A stretch of 64,000 bases of DNA from Pseudomonas mediterranea CFBP 5447 (GTDB lineage Bacteria; Pseudomonadota; Gammaproteobacteria; Pseudomonadales; Pseudomonadaceae), in NCBI RefSeq assembly GCF_000774145.1, contig NZ_KN322983.1, positions 372,001 through 436,000 of the forward strand, given 5' to 3'. A program made the position numbers and the translations under genes. The notes under the pieces were generated by a model that saw only the letters and a program-made list of their open reading frames with translations, did no database searches and was not told where the DNA came from. This document shows, in pieces, positions 31,194-42,195 of this stretch (position 1 is its first letter; every line of letters begins with the position of its first letter).

Positions 31194-33803
31194 ATGGTTC
31201 AAGTTCGCAAACTGGTGTTAGCAATAGCGGCCGCCTCGGCGCTGTCCTCCGGTATGGCGCAAGCGCTCGGGCTCGGGGAATTGACCCTCAAGTCGCCGCC
31301 GAACCAGCCTCTGGTCGCTGAAATCGAGCTGCTCGATGTCCAGCAACTGACCGCTGCCGAAGTCGTACCGAGCCTGGCCTCGCCCGAAGATTTCGCCAAG
31401 GCCGGCGTACCCCGCCAGGCGTTTCTCAACGACCTGGCTTTCACCCCGGTGATCAATGCCAATGGCAAGAGCGTCCTGCGGGTGACCTCCAGCCGGCCGC
31501 TGTCCGAGCCACTGGTCAAGTTCCTTGTGCAGGTGATGTGGCCCAACGGTCGCCTGCTGCGTGACTACAGCGTGTTGGTCGACCCGTCCAAGTTCTCGCC
31601 CCAGGCTGCCGAGGCCGCCCGACCGAAACCACCCCAGGTGGTGTCGACGCCGGTCACGGGCGCCACCAAGTCGTCCCAGTACACCACCACACCGCGCGAT
31701 ACCCTCTGGGAAATCGCCGCCAAGGCCCGCAACGGCGGGTCGGTCCAGCAAACCATGCTGGCGATCCAGGCACTGAACCCGCACGCTTTCATCAACGGCA
31801 ATATCAACTTGCTCAAGACCGGCCAGGTCCTGCGCCTGCCGGACCCGGTACAAAGCACTGCGTTGCCGCAACCCCAGGCCATCGCCGAAGTGGCTGCGCA
31901 GAACGCCGCCTGGCGCCAGGGGCGCCAAGGCCGTGCGACTGCGGCACCGGGTGGCCGGCAGCAACTGGACGCGACCAAGCGCGGCCAGGGTGAAGCCGCA
32001 CCGGCACAGGCCGCTGGCCGCGATAACCTGAGCCTGGTGACAGCGGAGTCTGCGAAGGCCGGCAAGGGCAAAGGCAAGGGGGCTGCCGGCGATGCCCAGG
32101 CCCTGAGCAACAAGCTTGCGGTCACCCAGGAAAGCCTCGACTCGGCTCGTCGCGACAACGAAGAACTGAAAAGCCGCATGGCGGACCTGCAGAGTCAGTT
32201 GGACAAGCTGCAGCGCCTGATCGAGCTGAAGAATAACCAACTGGCGAAGATGCAGGCCGAAGGTGCCGCGGTTCCGCCGGCCAGCGAGACGCCGCCGGCA
32301 ATGTCGGCGCAGTTGACGCCCGCACCATCGGCACAGGCTCCGGTGCCTGTCCCGGCACCTGCCCCTGCACCGCAAGTGGCGCCTGAAGCGACGACCCCCG
32401 AGGCGGCACCTGCGGCTGCTCCGGCCGAAGCCCCGGCGGTATCCAACGAGCAGAAGTACAACGACCTGCTGACCAACCCGATCCTGCTCGGCTTGATCGG
32501 CGGAGGTGTGTTGGTCCTGCTGTTGCTGCTGTTGTTGCTCGCCCGCCGCCGCAAGGCCCAGCAAGAAGCCGAGAAACACCTGCGCATGGCCCGAGCCCTC
32601 GAGGAGGAGGCCGACTTCTCCCCGGAGCTCGATCTGCCCCCGAGCAGCTTCGAGGGCATTGAAGTACCAGCGCCAAGTGTAAAGCTCGATCCTAAGCCAG
32701 CCCCCAAGCCTGTTCCCCAACCGGCCCCTGTGGTCGCGCCGGTGGTGGTTTCGCCGCCTATCGCCGCGCCATTGGTCGCTCCGGCTGCCGATCGCTTCGA
32801 CGACGTGCTGGGCCAGGCCCAGGCCCATATCGATCGCGGTCGCTTGAACCAGGCCGCCGATCAGCTCGAACAGGGCATCAAGGCCGAGCCACAGCGCAGC
32901 GACCTGCGCCTGAAATTGATGGAAGTCTACGGCCTGCAAGGCGACCGCGACGCGTTTGTCGCCCAGGAACGCCAATTGGTGGCCAATGGTGAAAATTTCG
33001 CCCAGGTCGAGCAGCTCAAGAGCCGCTTCCCGGCCATGGTGGTTGCCACCAGCGCCTCTCTGGCCGCGGCAGCGGTGGCTGCCGAACTGGATGCCCAGTA
33101 CGTCAAGGAATTGCTGGAAGAAACGCCGGCCACCGATGAAGAACTGGACAGTGCCTTCGACCTGAGCCTGGATGACCTGGAGAACGCACCGACGGCGCCG
33201 GCACCTGAGCCGGTACCGGAGTTGGATGCGTTCCCGATGGACGACGATCTGAGCTTCGAATCGGTGCTCAAGCAGCAGACCGAAGCCAACGAAAGCCTGG
33301 ACGATTTGTCGGAGTTCGATCTGGACCTGGGTGCCGATGCGCCGGCACCGGCCCTGGACGACGAGGATTTCCTGCTGGACCTGGGCGACGATCTCAAGGG
33401 CCTGGACGAGCCTGCGGCCGAGACCCCGGCCTTGCTCGACACCCCGGCCGACGATCTCGAGCTGCCGGCGGATTTCGACCTGTCCCTGGCCGACGAAATG
33501 GACGCGCCGAAGGATCCCTTCGAATCCGAGCTGGACGACGTCAACGCCGAGCTGGATCGCTTGTCCGACAGCCTGGGCCAGCCATCCTTCACGGCGGAGG
33601 ATGCCTTGGCCGGTGTCGAAGACGAGCCGGACTTCGACTTCCTCAGCGGCACCGATGAAGTGGCGACCAAGCTCGACCTGGCCCAGGCCTACATCGACAT
33701 GGGCGACCACGACGGTGCCCGGGATATCCTCGGTGAAGTCCTCAGCGAAGGCGATGCCACCCAGAAGAGCGAAGCGCAGGAGATGCTCGCGCGCCTGGTG
33801 TGA
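31194..33803 (+). CDS. fimV: Polar-organising/type IV pilus assembly protein FimV
   Basis: 869 aa from ATG 31194 (MVQVRKLVLAIAAASALSSGMAQA, a signal peptide), AAAGGAAGAGG ribosome site. N-terminal FimV domain (LGELTLKSPPNQPLVAEIELLD), a LysM peptidoglycan-binding motif (about 160-220), a coiled coil with Gln/Lys/Glu (about 310-365), a Pro/Ala linker, one transmembrane helix at about 430-452, and a long acidic cytoplasmic region. The acidic part has Asp-rich LDLxLD repeats, a TPR-like region, and the conserved C-terminal FimV cap LDLAQAYIDMGDHDGARDIL. In family members this inner-membrane protein marks the pole and supports pilus assembly, twitching and c-di-GMP/cAMP signalling. Monocistronic; terminator follows. 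Confidence 0.95.
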   Translation: MVQVRKLVLAIAAASALSSGMAQALGLGELTLKSPPNQPLVAEIELLDVQQLTAAEVVPSLASPEDFAKAGVPRQAFLNDLAFTPVINANGKSVLRVTSSRPLSEPLVKFLVQVMWPNGRLLRDYSVLVDPSKFSPQAAEAARPKPPQVVSTPVTGATKSSQYTTTPRDTLWEIAAKARNGGSVQQTMLAIQALNPHAFINGNINLLKTGQVLRLPDPVQSTALPQPQAIAEVAAQNAAWRQGRQGRATAAPGGRQQLDATKRGQGEAAPAQAAGRDNLSLVTAESAKAGKGKGKGAAGDAQALSNKLAVTQESLDSARRDNEELKSRMADLQSQLDKLQRLIELKNNQLAKMQAEGAAVPPASETPPAMSAQLTPAPSAQAPVPVPAPAPAPQVAPEATTPEAAPAAAPAEAPAVSNEQKYNDLLTNPILLGLIGGGVLVLLLLLLLLARRRKAQQEAEKHLRMARALEEEADFSPELDLPPSSFEGIEVPAPSVKLDPKPAPKPVPQPAPVVAPVVVSPPIAAPLVAPAADRFDDVLGQAQAHIDRGRLNQAADQLEQGIKAEPQRSDLRLKLMEVYGLQGDRDAFVAQERQLVANGENFAQVEQLKSRFPAMVVATSASLAAAAVAAELDAQYVKELLEETPATDEELDSAFDLSLDDLENAPTAPAPEPVPELDAFPMDDDLSFESVLKQQTEANESLDDLSEFDLDLGADAPAPALDDEDFLLDLGDDLKGLDEPAAETPALLDTPADDLELPADFDLSLADEMDAPKDPFESELDDVNAELDRLSDSLGQPSFTAEDALAGVEDEPDFDFLSGTDEVATKLDLAQAYIDMGDHDGARDILGEVLSEGDATQKSEAQEMLARLV

Positions 33804-33821
33804 GCTGGTCGCAGTGACAGG

Positions 33822-33850
33822 AACGGCAGCCATTGAGGCTGCCGTTTTTG
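33822..33850 (+). terminator. Terminator of fimV
   Basis: AACGGCAGCC/GGCTGCCGTT stem, ATTGA loop, then TTTTT. Confidence 0.88.
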
Positions 33851-33864
33851 TTTGGGGCGTCCAG

Positions 33865-33957
33865 GCGGGCCTCATCGCGAGCAGGCTCGCTCCCACAGGG
33901 GATCTGCAGCGTTCACAGAACCTTGTGGGAGCGAGCCTGCTCGCGATGAGGCCCGCA
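33865..33957. repeat. REP doublet
   Basis: Inverted pair of the main REP unit with extended flanking arms (GCGGGCCTCA / TGAGGCCCGC), between fimV and truA. Confidence 0.9.
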
Positions 33958-34047
33958 CATCCAACACCGGATCAACGGTTGCACTGGCATCCCACCCCGC
34001 CGGCCTTATAATGCCCGCCTTTGCGTACCTCAGCAGGCTGTAATTCC

Positions 34048-34902
34048 TTGGCAAACATAGACAACCCGGCCGCCGAAATGGCGGCTGACGGCTTTTTCCG
34101 GATCGCCTTGGGCGTTGAATACAAAGGCTCGCGCTACCGCGGCTGGCAGCGCCAGGCCTCCGGTGTCGCGACCGTGCAGGAAACCCTTGAAAACGCGCTG
34201 TCCAAAGTCGCCGATTCACCCGTGTCGCTGCACTGTGCCGGGCGCACCGATGCCGGCGTGCATGCCTGCGGCCAGGTGGTGCATTTCGACACCCAGGTCG
34301 AGCGTTCGATGAAGGCCTGGGTCATGGGGGCCAACATCAACCTGCCCCATGACGTCAGCGTCAGCTGGGCCAAAGTGATGCCGGCGCATTTCCATGCACG
34401 CTTCAAGGCGATCGCCCGGCGTTATCGCTATGTGATCTACAACGACCAGATCCGTCCGGCGCACTTGAACGAAGAAATCACCTGGAACCACCGTCCGCTG
34501 GACGTCGAGCGTATGGCTGAAGCCGCACAGTACCTGGTCGGGGTTCATGATTTCAGCGCCTTTCGCGCCGGCCAGTGCCAGGCCAAGTCGCCGATCAAGG
34601 AGCTGCATCACCTGCGTGTGACCCGTCACGGCAAGATGATCGTGCTCGACGTCCGCGCCAGTGCATTCCTGCACCACATGGTGCGCAACATCGCCGGCGT
34701 GCTGATGACCATCGGCGCTGGTGAGCGGCCGGTGGAGTGGATCAAGGAAGTGCTCGACAGCCGCATCCGCCGCTCCGGTGGCGTGACGGCGCACCCGTTT
34801 GGCTTGTACCTGGTACAGGTTGAATACCGCGATGAGTTCGAACTGCCGGAGCGTTACATCGGGCCACATTTCCTCACCGGCTTCTCGGAACTCGACGGCT
34901 GA
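34048..34902 (+). CDS. truA: tRNA pseudouridine(38-40) synthase
   Basis: 284 aa if begun at TTG 34048 ([27 protein letters not shown]). Alternatives are TTG 34021 and ATG 34078; none has a strong Shine-Dalgarno, and 34078 would begin just ahead of the catalytic fold. Catalytic Asp in [11 protein letters not shown], plus RYRYVIYN and the C-terminal [18 protein letters not shown] motif. It isomerises uridines 38-40 in tRNA anticodon arms. trpF starts 62 bases downstream. Confidence 0.9.
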   Translation: MANIDNPAAEMAADGFFRIALGVEYKGSRYRGWQRQASGVATVQETLENALSKVADSPVSLHCAGRTDAGVHACGQVVHFDTQVERSMKAWVMGANINLPHDVSVSWAKVMPAHFHARFKAIARRYRYVIYNDQIRPAHLNEEITWNHRPLDVERMAEAAQYLVGVHDFSAFRAGQCQAKSPIKELHHLRVTRHGKMIVLDVRASAFLHHMVRNIAGVLMTIGAGERPVEWIKEVLDSRIRRSGGVTAHPFGLYLVQVEYRDEFELPERYIGPHFLTGFSELDG

Positions 34903-34964
34903 CGCCCCCCGCTGCATTTGCTACCATCCGGGACTTTCACGGATTCAGCCGGGGTTTTCACAAC

Positions 34965-35597
34965 ATGTCGGTCGTTCGCAGCAAGATTTGCGGGATCACC
35001 CGCGTCGAGGACGCGCTGGCTGCTGTCGAGGCCGGAGCCGATGCCATCGGGCTGGTGTTCTATGCCAGGAGCCCGCGGGCGGTGACCGTGCAGCAGGCGA
35101 GGGCGATCATCCAGGCCTTGCCGCCGTTCGTGACTCCGGTCGGCCTGTTCGTCAACGTCAGCCGTTGCGAGCTGGGCGAGATACTCGATGCAGTGCCGCT
35201 GGGCCTGTTGCAGTTCCATGGCGACGAGAAGCCGGCCGACTGCGAAGGCTGGCATCGTCCCTACATCAAGGCGCTGCGGGTCAAGGCGGGGGATGACATC
35301 GCGGCTGCATGCGAGACGTTCGCCAGCGCCAGCGGCATTTTGCTGGACACCTATGTGGAGGGCGTTCCAGGTGGGACCGGTGAAGCGTTCGACTGGTCAT
35401 TGGTGCCCCGGGGCCTGAGCAAGCCGATCATCCTCGCCGGTGGCCTGACGGCCGACAACGTGGCCGAAGCGATTCGCCAGGTTCGTCCTTACGCGGTGGA
35501 CGTGAGCGGCGGGGTGGAGCAGGGCAAGGGCATCAAGGATCCGGCGAAGATTCGAGCGTTCATGGCCGCTGTGCGCAGCAGCCAGTCGCCAATGTGA
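34965..35597 (+). CDS. trpF: Phosphoribosylanthranilate isomerase
   Basis: 210 aa. [11 protein letters not shown] at the N-terminus contains the catalytic Cys of the family; [30 protein letters not shown] and [15 protein letters not shown] are standard phosphate-binding elements of this TIM barrel. It converts PRA to CdRP in tryptophan synthesis. It is isolated from other trp genes, as usual in Pseudomonas, where trpF sits between truA and accD. Confidence 0.97.
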   Translation: MSVVRSKICGITRVEDALAAVEAGADAIGLVFYARSPRAVTVQQARAIIQALPPFVTPVGLFVNVSRCELGEILDAVPLGLLQFHGDEKPADCEGWHRPYIKALRVKAGDDIAAACETFASASGILLDTYVEGVPGGTGEAFDWSLVPRGLSKPIILAGGLTADNVAEAIRQVRPYAVDVSGGVEQGKGIKDPAKIRAFMAAVRSSQSPM

Positions 35598-35854
35598 CGG
35601 CTGGCAGACTGCCGCCGTCCATACCTGCACTGTACACAGCAGGCAGGCACCGCCTCCGGGCGGGCCGATAGCGTAGCGGCAACCGCGGTGCAGCGGTTGC
35701 AGGAATGGTTGAGGAAGGTTGGGCTGCACGCAGGTCATGTTTCGCGCTGACCGTGGTGGCTTTTCGGCCCTCGCCGCACAATGAATTTAGCTCAAGGGCA
35801 TACGCGGGGCCGCGAACCAGAGCGTTCGGGCCGCCGGTACTGGAGAAAGAAAGC

Positions 35855-36775
35855 ATGAGCAACTGGTTGGTAGACAAACTGATCCCTTCGATCATGCGTT
35901 CCGAGGTGAAGAAAAGCTCGGTGCCTGAAGGTCTGTGGCACAAATGTCCATCCTGCGAAGCGGTGCTGTACCGTCCCGAGCTGGAAAAGACCCTGGACGT
36001 TTGCCCCAAGTGCAACCACCACATGCGCATTGGCGCGCGTGCCCGTATCGATATTTTCCTGGACGCCGAAGGCCGTGTTGAACTGGGTGCGGACCTGGAG
36101 CCCGTGGATCGCCTGAAATTCCGCGACGGCAAGAAGTACAAGGACCGCCTGACCGCGGCCCAGAAGCAGACCGGCGAAAAAGACGCCCTGGTGTCCATGA
36201 GCGGTACCCTGCTGGGCATGCCGGTGGTGGTCTCGGCCTTCGAGTTCTCCTTCATGGGCGGTTCCATGGGCGCCATCGTCGGCGAGCGCTTCGTTCGTGC
36301 CGCCAACTACGCCCTGGAAAACCGTTGCCCAATGGTCTGCTTCGCCGCTTCCGGCGGTGCACGGATGCAGGAAGCGCTGATCTCGCTGATGCAGATGGCC
36401 AAGACCTCTGCCGTCCTGGCGCGTCTGCGCGAAGAAGGCCTGCCGTTCATCTCGGTGCTGACCGATCCGGTCTACGGCGGTGTCTCCGCCAGCCTGGCAA
36501 TGCTGGGCGACGTGATCGTCGGCGAGCCGAAAGCCCTGATCGGCTTCGCCGGTCCGCGGGTCATCGAGCAGACCGTGCGTGAAAAACTGCCGGAAGGCTT
36601 CCAGCGCAGCGAGTTCCTGCTGGAGCACGGCGCCATCGACATGATCATCCATCGTCAGGAGCTGCGTCCGCGCCTGGGTAACCTGTTGGCGCAACTGATG
36701 GGCCTGCCGACGCCTCAGTACGTCGCCGCACCCATCGAGCCGATGGTGGTTCCGCCGGTGCCTGCCGGGCTATGA
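35855..36775 (+). CDS. accD: Acetyl-CoA carboxylase carboxyltransferase subunit beta
   Basis: 306 aa from ATG 35855 ([15 protein letters not shown]), AGAAAGAAAG region upstream. N-terminal Zn ribbon with four cysteines in [11 protein letters not shown] and [14 protein letters not shown]; carboxyltransferase domain with [15 protein letters not shown] and [15 protein letters not shown]. It catalyses carboxyl transfer to acetyl-CoA for fatty acid synthesis and may autoregulate through the Zn ribbon. Its TGA overlaps the ATG of folC. A 257-base intergenic stretch precedes it with no gene. Confidence 0.98.
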   Translation: MSNWLVDKLIPSIMRSEVKKSSVPEGLWHKCPSCEAVLYRPELEKTLDVCPKCNHHMRIGARARIDIFLDAEGRVELGADLEPVDRLKFRDGKKYKDRLTAAQKQTGEKDALVSMSGTLLGMPVVVSAFEFSFMGGSMGAIVGERFVRAANYALENRCPMVCFAASGGARMQEALISLMQMAKTSAVLARLREEGLPFISVLTDPVYGGVSASLAMLGDVIVGEPKALIGFAGPRVIEQTVREKLPEGFQRSEFLLEHGAIDMIIHRQELRPRLGNLLAQLMGLPTPQYVAAPIEPMVVPPVPAGL

Positions 36776-38079
36776 CCGAACGCACCCTGGGCGAGTGGCT
36801 GGCCTACCTCGAGCAACTGCATCCATCAGCCATCGATATGGGGTTGGAGCGCTCGCAAGCGGTGATGTCCCGCATGGGGTTGGGCAAGCCGGCGCCCCGG
36901 GTCATCACCGTCACCGGCACCAACGGCAAGGGCTCGACCTGTGCCTTCGTGGCCTCGCTGCTGCGGGCCCAGGGGCTGAGCGTCGGCGTCTACAGTTCGC
37001 CGCACCTGCTGCGTTATAACGAGCGGGTGCAGGTCAACGGCATCGAAGCCGCCGATGCCGAGCTGTGCGAGGCTTTCGCCGCGGTGGACGCCGGGCGGGG
37101 CGAGATATCACTCACGTACTTCGAGATGGGTACCCTGGCGGCCTTCTGGCTGTTCGCCCGTGCCGGCCTCGATGCCGTTGTGCTGGAAGTCGGCCTCGGT
37201 GGACGGCTGGACACGGTCAACCTGGTGGACGCGGACATCGCATTGGTCACCAGCATCGGCGTGGACCATGCCGATTACCTGGGCGATACCCGCGAATCCG
37301 TGGCCTTCGAGAAGGCCGGCATCTTTCGCCGGGGCGCGCCTGCGCTCTGTGGTGACCTCAATCCTCCGCAGCCGCTGCTGGACAAGGTCCGGGAACTGGC
37401 CTGTCCGTTCTTCCTGCGGGGGCGGGATTTCGACCTGGCCATGACCGAGCAGCATTGGCAATGGCGCGGTAGCGACCTGCAGGGGCGTCCGGTGGAGCTG
37501 CACGACCTGCCGCAGCTGGACCTGCCGATGGAGAACGCCGCGCTGGCGCTCCAGGCCTACCTGCTGATGGGGTTGCCGTGGGACGCCGGGCAAATTGTCG
37601 AGGCATTGCAGACGACTCGCATCGTCGGTCGTCTCGATCGGCGCCAGTTCCAGTGGCAGGGCAAACGCCTTAACCTGTTGCTGGATGTCGGTCACAACCC
37701 CCATGCGGCACAGTACCTGGCCGAGCGCCTGGCGCGGCGGCCGGTGGCAGGACGGCGCCTGGCGGTGTTCGGACTGCTGTCCGACAAGGATCTGGATGGC
37801 GTGGTCGGCGCGCTGGATGCTAGTGTCCAGCACTGGGCGGTCACGCCCCTGGATTCGCCGCGCTCACGTCCTGCAGTTGAACTGCAGGCGGCCTTGCAGC
37901 GCCGTGGCGCTTCGGTGGATGCTTACGACAGCGTCGCTGCCGCGCTGGAAGGGCAGTGCGCCGTGGCAACGGCCGATGACGAAATCCTGTTGTTCGGATC
38001 ATTTTTTTGTGTCGCCGAGGCCCTGCAATGGCTGGCCCGGCGCTCCACGGAGGAAGCTGCAGATGGCATTGCTGGATAA
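36772..38079 (+). CDS. folC: Dihydrofolate synthase / folylpolyglutamate synthase
   Basis: 435 aa, ATGA overlap with accD. Mur-ligase family ATP loop [14 protein letters not shown] near residue 43, [24 protein letters not shown] with the metal/ATP residues, and [11 protein letters not shown]. It adds glutamate to dihydropteroate and to folates. It overlaps the SPOR gene by 17 bases, so accD-folC-SPOR form a tight operon. Confidence 0.97.
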   Translation: MTERTLGEWLAYLEQLHPSAIDMGLERSQAVMSRMGLGKPAPRVITVTGTNGKGSTCAFVASLLRAQGLSVGVYSSPHLLRYNERVQVNGIEAADAELCEAFAAVDAGRGEISLTYFEMGTLAAFWLFARAGLDAVVLEVGLGGRLDTVNLVDADIALVTSIGVDHADYLGDTRESVAFEKAGIFRRGAPALCGDLNPPQPLLDKVRELACPFFLRGRDFDLAMTEQHWQWRGSDLQGRPVELHDLPQLDLPMENAALALQAYLLMGLPWDAGQIVEALQTTRIVGRLDRRQFQWQGKRLNLLLDVGHNPHAAQYLAERLARRPVAGRRLAVFGLLSDKDLDGVVGALDASVQHWAVTPLDSPRSRPAVELQAALQRRGASVDAYDSVAAALEGQCAVATADDEILLFGSFFCVAEALQWLARRSTEEAADGIAG

Positions 38080-38725
38080 GGCATACAAGCAGCGCATGGT
38101 GGGGGCCCTGGTATTGGTGGCCCTGGCGGTGATTTTCCTGCCGATGCTGTTTTCCCGTCAGGACGAGCAGCGCCAGGTCACGGTCGATGCACCTGCCGCG
38201 CCCCAGGCGCCATCGGTTCCGCCTGTGCAGGTCGAGCCGGTGACGGTGCCCGAGCCGCAGGCGCTGCCCCAGGAGCCGGTCCCGAGCGACGAGGAACTGG
38301 CTGAGCAACCGGCCACGCCTTCTGCACCGATCCCCGCGGCACCGGCTGTCTCGACCAAGCCCGCTGTCGCTCCGGCGCCAGCGCCTGTGCCGGCAACCCC
38401 GGCGGTCAAGCCCGCGCCGACCCAGCCGATCACCGCGGCACCGACCAAGCCGGACACCAGCCAGAGTCGTGTGGACGCCAATGGCCTGTCGGTCAGTTGG
38501 TCCGTGCAACTGGCGAGCCTGACCAGTCGCGAAAGTGCGGAAAGCCTGCAGAAATCCCTGCGCAGCCAGGGCTACAACGCCTACATCCGTTCCGCCGATG
38601 GCAAGAACCGGGTGTTCGTCGGTCCGTTGATCGAGCGTGCCGAAGCCGACCGCCTGCGCGACCTGCTTGGCCGGCAGCAGAATCTCAAGGGTTTTGTGGT
38701 GCGTTTCCAGCCGGAGCGCGGCTAA
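38063..38725 (+). CDS. SPOR-domain inner-membrane protein
   Basis: 220 aa from ATG 38063. A short cytoplasmic start, one transmembrane helix at about 13-30 (MVGALVLVALAVIFLPMLF), a long Pro/Ala/Val linker (40-130) and a C-terminal SPOR domain at about 140-220 (WSVQLASLTSRESAESLQKSLRSQGYNAYI, RVFVGPLIERAEADRL) that binds denuded septal peptidoglycan. Resembles DedD. Likely works at the division site; conserved between folC and cvpA. Confidence 0.9.
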   Translation: MALLDKAYKQRMVGALVLVALAVIFLPMLFSRQDEQRQVTVDAPAAPQAPSVPPVQVEPVTVPEPQALPQEPVPSDEELAEQPATPSAPIPAAPAVSTKPAVAPAPAPVPATPAVKPAPTQPITAAPTKPDTSQSRVDANGLSVSWSVQLASLTSRESAESLQKSLRSQGYNAYIRSADGKNRVFVGPLIERAEADRLRDLLGRQQNLKGFVVRFQPERG

Positions 38726-38817
38726 GCGCCTGATTTCACTCACACTGATAATCGCAGCTTACCGACTGCCCTGGGCTCTGCTAAAATGCGCCGCCTTATC
38801 CGTCTGTAGGCTGCACC

Positions 38818-39378
38818 GTGCCATTTACCTGGGTTGACTGGGCGATCGTTGCGATCATCGCCATCTCCGCATTGATCAGTCTGAGCCGAGGCTTCGTCAA
38901 GGAAGCCCTCTCGCTGCTGACCTGGATCATCGCGGGAATCGTTGCCTGGATGTTTGGTGGCTCGCTGTCCCAGTACCTCGCCGGATACATCGAAACGCCG
39001 TCGGCTCGCGTGATCGCGGGCTGTGCCATCTTGTTTGTCGCCACCTTGCTGGTCGGCGCAATGATCAACTATCTGATCGGCGAACTGATTCGCGTCACCG
39101 GGCTTTCCGGGACGGACCGGTTCCTGGGCATGGCCTTTGGCGCCGCGCGTGGCGCGTTGCTGGTGGTCGTGGCCGTCGGGCTGCTGAGCTTGGGGCCGGT
39201 ACAACAGGATTCGTGGTGGCAGGAGTCCCGGCTCGTGCCACAATTTCTATTGGTCGCAGACTGGTCAAAAAACCTGATCCTGGGTTGGAGCAGTCAGTGG
39301 CTTGCCAGCGGTATCAGCGTACCCGCTGAAATACCGTTCAAGGAACATCTCTTGCCACCGGCCAAAACGCCGCAGTGA
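38818..39378 (+). CDS. cvpA: CvpA family protein
   Basis: 186 aa, GTG start at 38818. Four predicted transmembrane helices (about 5-25, 30-50, 62-85, 102-125) and FTWVDWAIVAIIAISALISLSRGFVKEALSLL, the CvpA N-terminal signature. Named for colicin V production in E. coli; actual role is poorly understood and linked to envelope stress. It precedes purF, an order conserved in gamma-proteobacteria. Confidence 0.94.
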   Translation: MPFTWVDWAIVAIIAISALISLSRGFVKEALSLLTWIIAGIVAWMFGGSLSQYLAGYIETPSARVIAGCAILFVATLLVGAMINYLIGELIRVTGLSGTDRFLGMAFGAARGALLVVVAVGLLSLGPVQQDSWWQESRLVPQFLLVADWSKNLILGWSSQWLASGISVPAEIPFKEHLLPPAKTPQ

Positions 39379-39419
39379 GTGTTGTTCAGTTCAGATCCAT
39401 TAAGTAGGGGTTGCGTCGC

Positions 39420-40925
39420 ATGTGTGGCATCGTCGGTATCGTCGGTAAGTCGAACGTCAATCAGGCGCTGTATGACGCGCTAACCGTGCTCCAGCACCGC
39501 GGCCAGGACGCTGCCGGTATCGTGACCAGCCATGACGGCCGGTTATTCCTGCGCAAGGACAACGGTCTGGTGCGTGACGTGTTCCATCAGCGTCACATGC
39601 AGCGCCTGGTCGGCCACATGGGCATCGGCCATGTGCGCTACCCGACGGCGGGCAGTTCGACCTCGGCCGAAGCCCAGCCGTTCTACGTCAACTCGCCGTA
39701 CGGCATCACCTTGGCGCACAACGGCAACCTGACCAACGTCGAGCAGTTGGCCAAGGAAATCTACGAATCCGACCTGCGCCACGTCAACACCAGTTCCGAC
39801 TCGGAAGTGATGCTCAACGTGTTCGCCCACGAGCTGGCCCAGCGTGGCAAGCTGCAGCCGACCGAAGAGGACGTGTTCGCCGCCGTGACCGACGTGCATA
39901 ACCGCTGCGTCGGTGGCTATTCGGTGGTGGCGATGGTGACCGGCTACGGCATCGTCGGTTTCCGCGACCCCCACGGCATCCGTCCTATCGTCTTCGGCCA
40001 GCGCCACACCGACGAAGGCGTCGAGTACATGATCGCCTCCGAAAGCGTGTCCCTGGACGTGCTGGGCTTCACCCTGATTCGCGACCTGGCCCCGGGCGAA
40101 GCGGTCTACATCACTGAAGACGGCAAGCTGTTCACCCGTCAGTGCGCGACCAACCCGAGCCTCACGCCGTGCATCTTCGAACACGTCTACCTGGCGCGTC
40201 CGGATTCGATCATCGACGGCATCTCGGTCTACAAGGCCCGCCTGCGCATGGGCGAGAAGCTGGCCGAGAAGATCCTGCGCGAGCGTCCGGACCATGACAT
40301 CGACGTGGTCATCCCGATCCCGGACACCAGCCGCACCGCGGCCCTGGAGCTGGCGAACCACCTGGGCGTCAAGTTCCGCGAAGGCTTCGTGAAGAACCGC
40401 TACATCGGCCGCACCTTCATCATGCCGGGCCAGGCTGCACGGAAAAAATCCGTGCGCCAGAAACTCAACGCCATCGAGCTGGAATTCCGCGGCAAGAACG
40501 TGATGCTGGTGGATGACTCCATCGTGCGTGGCACCACCTGCAAGCAGATCATCCAGATGGCCCGCGAAGCCGGCGCCAAGAATGTGTACTTCTGCTCCGC
40601 GGCCCCGGCCGTGCGCTACCCGAACGTCTACGGCATCGACATGCCGAGTGCCCATGAGCTGATCGCTCATAACCGCACCACCCAGGAAGTCGCCGACCTG
40701 ATCGGTGCCGACTGGCTGATCTACCAGGACCTGCCGGACTTGATCGAGGCCGTGGGCGGCGGCAAGATCAAGATCGAACAGTTCGACTGCGCAGTATTCG
40801 ACGGCAAGTACGTCACCGGCGACGTCGACGAGACCTACCTGAACAAGATCGAAAGCGCCCGCAACGATGCATCCAAGGCCAAGACCCAGGCGGTCAGCGC
40901 GATCATCGATCTGTACAACAACTAA
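39420..40925 (+). CDS. purF: Amidophosphoribosyltransferase
   Basis: 501 aa from ATG 39420 so that Cys2 (MCGIVGIVG) becomes the N-terminal nucleophile after Met removal; the open frame extends 9 bases upstream only. Glutaminase motifs [11 protein letters not shown] and HNGNLTN, PRPP-binding loop [13 protein letters not shown] near 365. First committed step of purine synthesis. cvpA is 41 bases upstream; a terminator follows. Confidence 0.98.
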   Translation: MCGIVGIVGKSNVNQALYDALTVLQHRGQDAAGIVTSHDGRLFLRKDNGLVRDVFHQRHMQRLVGHMGIGHVRYPTAGSSTSAEAQPFYVNSPYGITLAHNGNLTNVEQLAKEIYESDLRHVNTSSDSEVMLNVFAHELAQRGKLQPTEEDVFAAVTDVHNRCVGGYSVVAMVTGYGIVGFRDPHGIRPIVFGQRHTDEGVEYMIASESVSLDVLGFTLIRDLAPGEAVYITEDGKLFTRQCATNPSLTPCIFEHVYLARPDSIIDGISVYKARLRMGEKLAEKILRERPDHDIDVVIPIPDTSRTAALELANHLGVKFREGFVKNRYIGRTFIMPGQAARKKSVRQKLNAIELEFRGKNVMLVDDSIVRGTTCKQIIQMAREAGAKNVYFCSAAPAVRYPNVYGIDMPSAHELIAHNRTTQEVADLIGADWLIYQDLPDLIEAVGGGKIKIEQFDCAVFDGKYVTGDVDETYLNKIESARNDASKAKTQAVSAIIDLYNN

Positions 40926-40931
40926 AGTGAC

Positions 40932-40957
40932 GAACCGGCCCTGAGGGGCCGGTTTGC
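40932..40957 (+). terminator. Terminator of purF
   Basis: AACCGGCC/GGCCGGTT stem with CTGAGG-type loop then TTTG; short T-run, so some read-through into metZ is likely. Confidence 0.6.
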
Positions 40958-40983
40958 GTTTGACCGATTGCAGGAGTGACAGC

Positions 40984-42195
40984 ATGAGTCAGGATTGGGA
41001 TGCCGGTCGGCTGGACAGCGACCTTGAAGGCGTAGCGTTCGACACCCTGGCGGTTCGCGCCGGGCAGCACCGCACGCCGGAAGCCGAACACGGCGATCCG
41101 ATGTTCTTCACCTCCAGCTACGTGTTCCGTACCGCGGCCGACGCGGCGGCGCGGTTCGCCGGTGAAGTACCGGGCAATGTCTACTCGCGCTACACCAACC
41201 CCACCGTGCGCGCTTTCGAAGAGCGTATTGCCGCGCTGGAAGGGGCCGAGCAGGCGGTTGCCACCGCCACCGGCATGGCGGCGATCATGGCCGTGGTGAT
41301 GAGCCTGTGCAGCGCCGGTGATCATGTGCTGGTATCGCGCAGTGTCTTCGGTTCGACCATCAGTCTGTTCGAAAAGTACTTCAAGCGTTTCGGCGTGGAA
41401 GTCGATTACGTGGCCCTGGCGGATCTGTCCGGTTGGGATGCGGCAATCAAGGCCAATACCAAATTGCTGTTTGTCGAGTCACCGTCCAACCCCTTGGCCG
41501 AACTGGTGGACATCGCCGCGTTGGCGGAAATCGCCCACGCCAAGGGCGCCATGCTGGTGGTCGACAACTGTTTCTGCACCCCGGCGCTGCAACAACCGCT
41601 GAAGCTGGGCGCGGACGTGGTGGTGCATTCGGCCACCAAGTTCATCGACGGCCAGGGCCGTTGCATGGGCGGCGTGGTGGCCGGTCGCGGCGAGCAGATG
41701 AAAGAGGTGGTGGGCTTCCTGCGCACCGCCGGGCCGACCCTCAGCCCGTTCAACGCCTGGGTCTTCCTCAAGGGCCTGGAAACCCTGGGCCTGCGCATGA
41801 AGGCCCATTGTGCCAATGCCCAGGCCCTGGCCGAGTGGCTGGAGCAGCAGGACGGCATCGAGAAAGTCCATTACGCCGGCCTCAAGAGCCATCCGCAACA
41901 CGACCTGGCCCTGCGTCAACAGCGCGGTTTCGGCGCCGTGGTGAGCTTCGAGGTCAAGGGAGGCAAGGAGGGCGCCTGGCGCTTCATCGATGCGACCCGG
42001 CTGGTGTCCATCACCGCCAACCTAGGCGACAGCAAGACCACCATTACCCACCCGAGCACCACCTCCCACGGCCGTCTGTCGCCGCAAGAGCGTGAAGCGG
42101 CGGGGATCCGCGACAGCCTGATCCGCGTTGCGGTGGGCCTGGAAGACGTGGCCGACCTGCAAGCCGACCTGGCGCGTGGGTTGGCGGCCTTGTGA
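40984..42195 (+). CDS. metZ: O-succinylhomoserine sulfhydrylase
   Basis: 403 aa from ATG 40984 ([27 protein letters not shown]). Cys/Met metabolism PLP family: [38 protein letters not shown] lysine near 219 in [12 protein letters not shown], and SLGD-like [17 protein letters not shown]. It makes homocysteine directly from O-succinylhomoserine and sulfide. The SDR gene overlaps its stop (GTGA). Confidence 0.95.
   Translation: MSQDWDAGRLDSDLEGVAFDTLAVRAGQHRTPEAEHGDPMFFTSSYVFRTAADAAARFAGEVPGNVYSRYTNPTVRAFEERIAALEGAEQAVATATGMAAIMAVVMSLCSAGDHVLVSRSVFGSTISLFEKYFKRFGVEVDYVALADLSGWDAAIKANTKLLFVESPSNPLAELVDIAALAEIAHAKGAMLVVDNCFCTPALQQPLKLGADVVVHSATKFIDGQGRCMGGVVAGRGEQMKEVVGFLRTAGPTLSPFNAWVFLKGLETLGLRMKAHCANAQALAEWLEQQDGIEKVHYAGLKSHPQHDLALRQQRGFGAVVSFEVKGGKEGAWRFIDATRLVSITANLGDSKTTITHPSTTSHGRLSPQEREAAGIRDSLIRVAVGLEDVADLQADLARGLAAL

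Noticed and set aside
31218..33896. 892-residue minus-strand frame
   Set aside because: Antisense shadow of fimV.
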